Origin: Lonsdalea quercina subsp. quercina | GTDB lineage: Bacteria; Pseudomonadota; Gammaproteobacteria; Enterobacterales; Enterobacteriaceae | Assembly (NCBI RefSeq): GCF_000688655.1 | Contig: NZ_JIBO01000010.1 | Coordinates: forward strand, 138,446 to 150,221 | Length of the DNA: 11,776 nt | Direction of reading: 5' to 3' | Shown: positions 8,116 through 11,776 of the stretch, piece by piece | Layout of the letters: the number at the start of each line of letters is the position of its first letter | Position numbering within the stretch: position 1 is the first letter of the stretch | Translations under genes and position numbers: made by a program | Notes under the pieces: generated by a model | Databases searched by the model: none | The model's input: the letters and a program-made list of their open reading frames with translations, nothing else | What the model was told of the DNA's origin: nothing

Positions 8116-9234
8116 ATGTCTGAACATTCACTGTTTACTCCCCTGAACTTGGGTGATCTCACGCTACGCAACCGTATTGCCCTGCCGCCGCTGACCCGCT
8201 CCCGCAGCACCCAGCCCGGCGATATCCCCAACGACCTGATGGCAACCTACTACCGCCAGCGCGCCACCGCCGGCTTTATGGTGACGGAAGGCAGCCAGAT
8301 TGAACCTCAAGGGCAGGGCTATGCCTGGACGCCCGGTATTTACAATGCGGAGCAGGTGGCGGGCTGGCGTAAGGTGACCGACGCGGTGCATGAAGAGGGC
8401 GGCGTGATTTTTTGCCAGCTATGGCACGTGGGCCGCGTTTCCCATACGTCGCTACAGCCGGGTGACGCAGCGCCGGTCGCTCCGTCTGCACTGCGGGCCG
8501 AAAATGTCAAAGTCTTTATTGAAACCGGGCCGGGCACCGGCACGCTGGCGGATCCCAGTATGCCCCGCGCCCTGTCGACGGATGAAGTCAAGGCGCTAGT
8601 GCAGCAGTATCGCAAAGCAGCTGAAAATGCGCGGGACGCGGGCTTCGACGGCGTCGAACTGCATGCCGCCAATGGTTACCTGATCAATCAGTTCATCTCT
8701 CACCATACCAACCAGCGTACCGATGAGTACGGCGGCTCGCTGACCAACCGTTTGCGGTTCCTGAAAGAAGTGACCGAAGCCGTCATCGACGTTTTCGGCG
8801 CGTCACGGGTCGGCGTGCGTTTTGCGCCGCTGTTCGAAACCACAGATGAAGAGCGCGTGTATCTGGGGCTGGTGGAAAACGATCCGCACCACACCTATGT
8901 GTCAGCGGCGGCCATGCTGCAGTCAATGGGGATCGCCTATCTGTCTATCGCCGAAGCCGATTGGGAGAACAATCCCGAGTTGCCGGAAACGTTCCGTCAG
9001 GCGCTGCGCGAAACCTTCTTGGGCGTAATCATGTATGCAGGGAAATACACCCAACAAAAAGCGGAACGTATGTTGGCGAAGGGATACGGCGATCTGTTCG
9101 GCTTCGGCCGTACCTTTATCGCCAACCCGGATTTGCCGCACCGTATCCGGCATGGATTGGCATTAAATGCCGTCGATGCAGGCACGCTATATGGTGGAAC
9201 GGATAAAGGTTATATTGACTATCCGTCGAGCTAA
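8116..9234 (+). CDS. nemA: NemA-type FMN-dependent ene-reductase (Old Yellow Enzyme family)
   Basis: A 372-residue flavoprotein from ATG 8116 (MSEHSLFTPLNLGDLTLRNR), close in length to E. coli NemA (365). NemA and relatives use NADPH to reduce N-ethylmaleimide, other activated alkenes and nitro esters. Visible features are PPLTRSR (24-30) near the FMN, QLWHVGR (101-107), and the substrate-binding pair His183/Asn186 followed by Tyr188 in ELHAANGY. GVRFAP follows at 233, and a C-terminal flavin phosphate-binding segment includes FGFGRTFIANPDL. GGA at 8105-8107 is 8 bases before this ATG; the ATG just before it (8113) is also possible. A frame extension to GTG 8080 adds MANFFQRYWKK, unlike the family, and is rejected. 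It is divergent from LysR and followed by an ArsR-like regulator. The exact substrate is unknown; several OYE paralogues share these motifs. Confidence 0.9.
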   Translation: MSEHSLFTPLNLGDLTLRNRIALPPLTRSRSTQPGDIPNDLMATYYRQRATAGFMVTEGSQIEPQGQGYAWTPGIYNAEQVAGWRKVTDAVHEEGGVIFCQLWHVGRVSHTSLQPGDAAPVAPSALRAENVKVFIETGPGTGTLADPSMPRALSTDEVKALVQQYRKAAENARDAGFDGVELHAANGYLINQFISHHTNQRTDEYGGSLTNRLRFLKEVTEAVIDVFGASRVGVRFAPLFETTDEERVYLGLVENDPHHTYVSAAAMLQSMGIAYLSIAEADWENNPELPETFRQALRETFLGVIMYAGKYTQQKAERMLAKGYGDLFGFGRTFIANPDLPHRIRHGLALNAVDAGTLYGGTDKGYIDYPSS

Positions 9235-9248
9235 GAGTAATTAAGCGG

Positions 9249-9270
9249 GCGGCATCTGATGAGATGCCGC
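9249..9270 (+). terminator. Hairpin between nemA and the ArsR-like gene
   Basis: GCGGCATCT (9249-9257), loop GATG, AGATGCCGC (9262-9270): a perfect 9-bp stem 15 bases after the nemA stop and 27 bases before the next ATG. No T run follows, so some read-through into the regulator gene is likely. It may lower the regulator's expression relative to nemA, or protect the nemA 3' end. Confidence 0.55.
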
Positions 9271-9297
9271 TGACTATGACAACAAGGTGAACGAATT

Positions 9298-9636
9298 ATG
9301 GGCTTAAATGAGGCGCTCAAGGCTTTTTCTCATCCTACGCGCAGAGCTATTCTGGCCTGGCTGAAAGACCCCGATACCGCATTCGCCGATGAGACGCAGC
9401 TCTACGACTATCAGCGATATGGCGTATGCGCGAGTCTGATTCAGAAAAAAGCGGGCTTATCGCAGCCAGCCACCTCGCTATGCCTCAAAAGTTTGCAGGA
9501 ACTGGGCGTGGTTGAAGCCACCAAGGTCGGCATCTGGACCTACTATAAACGTAACGAAGGTCGTATATCCGACATTATGACGGCGTTGATCGCCGATCTG
9601 GGCGTGACCATTGCAGACGACGAGCCTACGCGTTAA
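9298..9636 (+). CDS. ArsR-like winged-helix transcriptional regulator with two cysteines
   Basis: A 112-residue single-domain DNA-binding protein. The N-terminal LKAFSHPTRRAILAWL is the hallmark first helix of the ArsR/SmtB group. A putative recognition segment, LSQPATSLCLKSLQELGVV (54-72), and a wing region around KVGIWTYYKRNE (76-87) follow. AAGGTG lies about 8 bases before the ATG. There are only two cysteines, Cys44 (YGVCASL) and Cys62 (in the recognition helix). The ELCVC metal motif of true arsenic sensors is absent, so metal sensing of that type is unlikely; a thiol-based response to oxidants or electrophiles is a reasonable guess. It follows nemA by 63 bases on the same strand, suggesting nemA control and autoregulation. 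The effector is unknown. The C-terminus (ADDEPTR) looks disordered. Confidence 0.85.
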   Translation: MGLNEALKAFSHPTRRAILAWLKDPDTAFADETQLYDYQRYGVCASLIQKKAGLSQPATSLCLKSLQELGVVEATKVGIWTYYKRNEGRISDIMTALIADLGVTIADDEPTR

Positions 9637-9917
9637 TCCCCTCTATTCCCCCCTTCGTTTTATTTCCGCCATCATAGGACACGGTCTTTATTTCAATGGC
9701 CGTGGGTTAAAGATTAAGTCCATGGGTTGGTTCTGGGCACGTTGCGACTTTATTAATAGGGCGAGAACACTAAACACTCCGAAGCGATAAGCTGTAGCGC
9801 GTTAATCTTACGAGGATTGATAAAAATACCAGTAACGTGAGTGATTATCTTTACCTATTTCAGCGAATTCTAACTCCGTGGATTTATCTCGTGCGTAATA
9901 AGCGCAATGCATAAAAT

Positions 9918-9966
9918 ACCGGTCAAATTAATCTAAAGTGGAAATCTATCCTTTTAATTCACCGGT
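9918..9966. repeat. Imperfect inverted repeat ACCGGT...AATTAA
   Basis: ACCGGTcaAATTAA (9918-9931) and TTAATTcACCGGT (9954-9966) pair as two 6-bp blocks separated by an uneven 2/1-base bulge, around a 22-base loop. A T run (9979-9984) starts 13 bases later. It might be a weak terminator for the ArsR-like gene or a structured leader; the role is unknown. Confidence 0.4.
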
Positions 9967-10070
9967 AGTAAGTATTTGTTTTTTCAATAATGAATAAAAA
10001 TAGTATCAAGACCCCCGTTTCAGCACGAGAATTCTGCAATTGACCTCCACCTTCATATCCTTTTTCATCA

Positions 10071-10086
10071 TTGATAATACTATCAA
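10071..10086. repeat. Palindrome TTGATA-ATAC-TATCAA
   Basis: Perfect 6-bp arms with a 4-base spacer, about 230 bases before the chemoreceptor start. A related half-site, TAGTATCAA, occurs at about 10001-10009. The size and symmetry fit a dimeric regulator's site, but no specific protein is recognised. Confidence 0.35.
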
Positions 10087-10150
10087 AAATAATAACTAAC
10101 CTAATCGCTAGGTCGATATATACTAGCCGCGTCATTTGTTACTTGTATGG

Positions 10151-10170
10151 TCCATTTAAGGAAAAATGGA
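10151..10170. repeat. Inverted repeat TCCATTT-N6-AAATGGA upstream of the chemoreceptor
   Basis: Perfect 7-bp arms (10151-10157 and 10164-10170) around AAGGAA. Eight bases further on is a near-palindrome GGCGA-CC-TCGCC (10178-10189). Both lie within 165 bases of the chemoreceptor ATG and may be operators or leader structures. The function is inferred only. Confidence 0.35.
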
Positions 10171-10311
10171 ACGGCCAGGCGACCTCGCCAGCAAGCGACA
10201 ACATACAGCACCTGTCATTCCTTTTAATAAAATAACGTTTTACAGATTAATAGCCCGTGTTGTTTATCAGTACGGTCATGAAATCGTTAGTAAAACATAC
10301 GGAGTTTATTT

Positions 10312-11776
10312 ATGAGCTTTCTGAAGAATGTCACTATCAGGGCTATGATGTTAATCATACTGGGTATATTCCTTGTCCTTTGGGTCGGTGTATCCTTATT
10401 TACCGTTTCAGAATTCAATAAAATGGAGTCTCTGCTTGAGGTCAATCAGTCGCAGAAAAAAAGCTATCTGTTACTGGTGAAAGGGGGCGATCACTATTTT
10501 CGTGCCGTGACGCGTATGCTGAGAAGCGCTGATTATGTGCAGCTGGGTGATGCGGCAACCGCGAAAACCCTGCTGGATTCAGCCGGCGCTGCCATAAAAA
10601 GCACCCAGGGTGCGCTGGACCAGTTCCGCCAAAGCGATCCGCTTGACGTGGACCCCGCGTTGTTTACTCAGACCGCATCTACCTGGTCTTCGCTTATCGA
10701 GTCTGGAATTAACCCTATGTTCGCCGCATTGCAGGCTGGCCGTATCGACGAATTCCGGCAGATTTACCGCGTGACGTATCCTTCCCTGAGCGTCAGCTTT
10801 GCGGCTAATTCGGATCACTTTGCCGAGGTGTTGCAGGGCAACCGAGCTATCGACGACGTTCATGCGATGACCTCGATGAACAAACGCATACTGATCGTGA
10901 CGATGGTGCTGGGCCTGATCATTCTGATTACCAGCGACCGTTATCTGGTCAACTATCTGGTGAAACCGATCAATCAGCTGAAGTCGCACCTTGAACGTTT
11001 GAGCGAAGGTCAACTGAGCCACCATTTGACTGAGTTTGGCCGCAACTGCGCCGGTCAGCTGTTCCCGCACGTAACCTTTTTGCAAAACAGCCTGCGGTCA
11101 ACAGTGAGCACTATCCGCGATAGCGCCTTCTCCATTCATCAAGGCTCCAGCGAGATTCGCATGGGCAACAACGATCTGTCCGCGCGTACCGAACAGCAGG
11201 CCGCCGCGTTGCAGGAAACGGCGGCCAGCATGGAAGAGCTTAGTTCGACCGTGAAAATGAACGCCGAAAACGTCCATCAGGCCAGCAAATTGGCGCAAGA
11301 AGCGTCTATCGTCGCGCGCAAAGGCGGCGAGATCACGGATGAAGTCGTGGGGACGATGGATGACATTACGACCAGTTCCCGGAAGATTGCGGATATCACC
11401 AGCGTCATCAACGGCATCGCGTTCCAGACCAATATTTTGGCGTTGAATGCGGCGGTGGAAGCGGCCAGAGCCGGTGAACAAGGGCGTGGTTTCGCCGTAG
11501 TAGCGGGGGAAGTCCGCAATCTGGCGCAGCGTAGCGCTCAGGCGGCCAAAGAGATTGAAAGTCTGATCGCCGAATCCGTATCGCGTATCGATATCGGTTC
11601 CAGCCAGGTGAAGAAAGCCGGCGAAGCGATGGGCACCATTATTACCTCGATTACCCACGTCAACGACCTGATTGGGGAAATCGCCTCGGCTTCAGATGAG
11701 CAGAGCCGCGGTATCGAGCAGGTCGGCACGGCGGTGACGCAAATGGATGGGGTGACTCAGCAAAATGCCGCGCTGG
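10312..11776 (+). CDS. Methyl-accepting chemotaxis protein, Tsr/Tar type (C-terminus beyond window)
   Basis: 488 codons from ATG 10312 to the window edge; GGAG lies 7 bases before the ATG. Layout: a first membrane helix at about 11-32, a periplasmic four-helix-type ligand domain at about 33-190, a second membrane helix at about 192-208, a HAMP domain at about 209-265 (Pro219 conserved), and a long cytoplasmic coiled coil. The signalling tip is almost the enterobacterial consensus: [20 protein letters not shown] begins at 371, followed by [20 protein letters not shown] at 391. The methylation-helix sequence [20 protein letters not shown] is at 291-310. The receptor signals to CheA/CheW. Two oddities: the arginine matching Tsr Arg64 seems replaced by glycine, though Arg64 and Arg68 here fit Tsr Arg69 and Arg73; and the HAMP 'NEMG' sequence is NCAG (245-248). 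The ligand is unknown. Minus-strand frames inside it are shadows. Confidence 0.95.
   Translation, partial: MSFLKNVTIRAMMLIILGIFLVLWVGVSLFTVSEFNKMESLLEVNQSQKKSYLLLVKGGDHYFRAVTRMLRSADYVQLGDAATAKTLLDSAGAAIKSTQGALDQFRQSDPLDVDPALFTQTASTWSSLIESGINPMFAALQAGRIDEFRQIYRVTYPSLSVSFAANSDHFAEVLQGNRAIDDVHAMTSMNKRILIVTMVLGLIILITSDRYLVNYLVKPINQLKSHLERLSEGQLSHHLTEFGRNCAGQLFPHVTFLQNSLRSTVSTIRDSAFSIHQGSSEIRMGNNDLSARTEQQAAALQETAASMEELSSTVKMNAENVHQASKLAQEASIVARKGGEITDEVVGTMDDITTSSRKIADITSVINGIAFQTNILALNAAVEAARAGEQGRGFAVVAGEVRNLAQRSAQAAKEIESLIAESVSRIDIGSSQVKKAGEAMGTIITSITHVNDLIGEIASASDEQSRGIEQVGTAVTQMDGVTQQNAAL

Larger units (their letters stand above)
9637..10311. other. 675-base AT-rich non-coding stretch before the chemoreceptor gene
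   Basis: No convincing protein gene on either strand. The longest tempting frame, ATG 9990 to TGA 10043 (17 codons), has no ribosome-binding site. The stretch is visibly more AT-rich than the flanking genes. It holds three inverted repeats (9918-9966, 10071-10086, 10151-10170) and a T run at 9979-9984. It must contain the chemoreceptor promoter, but I found no good sigma-28 flagellar promoter (TAAA and GCCGATAA at proper spacing) and no strong sigma-70 pair; AGCGATAA at 9783-9790 lacks its -35 partner. A small RNA gene or the remains of a decayed gene cannot be excluded. Confidence 0.55.

Noticed and set aside
9783..9790. AGCGATAA as a sigma-28 -10 element
   Set aside because: The only TAAA upstream is 8 bases away, not about 15, and the site is over 500 bases from the chemoreceptor start.
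9990..10043. 17-codon open frame before the chemoreceptor
   Set aside because: There is no ribosome-binding site, codon bias or similarity to support it.
10579..11729. Minus-strand open frames within the chemoreceptor
   Set aside because: The plus strand is an uninterrupted, well-conserved chemoreceptor across this span; these frames are shadows.

Overview
The window looks like chromosomal DNA of an enterobacterium (Enterobacterales). The SotB, HcxA/YbdH, FrmA, FghA, NemA and Tsr/Tar-type chemoreceptor proteins all read as close relatives of the Escherichia coli versions. The mix (sotB, a stand-alone KTSC protein, a chemoreceptor with an 'NCAG' HAMP sequence) would suit a plant-associated soft-rot genus such as Dickeya, Brenneria or Pectobacterium. 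That placement is my inference and is not proven by the sequence. No tRNA, rRNA, insertion sequence, phage gene or CRISPR array was seen.

Layout from left to right. (1) 1-451, minus: N-terminal third of the sugar efflux transporter sotB, cut by the window edge. (2) 653-3156, minus: a two-gene RbsA/RbsC-type ABC importer cassette. A double-domain ATPase overlaps its permease by GTGA, and no periplasmic binding protein is visible. (3) 3423-4511, plus: hcxA (ybdH-like), divergent from the ABC cassette. (4) 4549-4770, minus: a small KTSC-domain protein, convergent with hcxA. (5) 4965-6946, minus: frmA-fghA, the glutathione-dependent formaldehyde detoxification operon, with a LysR-family regulator upstream on the same strand (7037-7900). 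(6) 8116-9234, plus: a NemA-type FMN ene-reductase divergent from the LysR gene, followed by a small ArsR-like winged-helix regulator (9298-9636). (7) 9637-10311: an AT-rich, apparently non-coding stretch with several inverted repeats. (8) 10312-11776, plus: a methyl-accepting chemotaxis protein that runs off the right edge.

The central 4965-9636 block can be read as a reactive-carbonyl and electrophile defence cluster. FrmA and FghA turn S-hydroxymethylglutathione into formate and glutathione, and the ene-reductase reduces activated C=C bonds. The two regulators are a LysR protein and an ArsR-like protein with two cysteines; the usual FrmR and NemR are not present in the window. Candidate operator sequences lie in the LysR-frmA gap and in front of nemA. 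The ABC cassette and hcxA share a divergent control region, which suggests uptake and then reduction or oxidation of a small hydroxy- or oxo-acid or a sugar, but the substrate is unknown. Nothing here is clearly a wholly new system. The items most worth a second look are the paired regulators with their candidate operators, the importer lacking a binding protein next to hcxA, and the chemoreceptor with an altered ligand pocket and HAMP domain.
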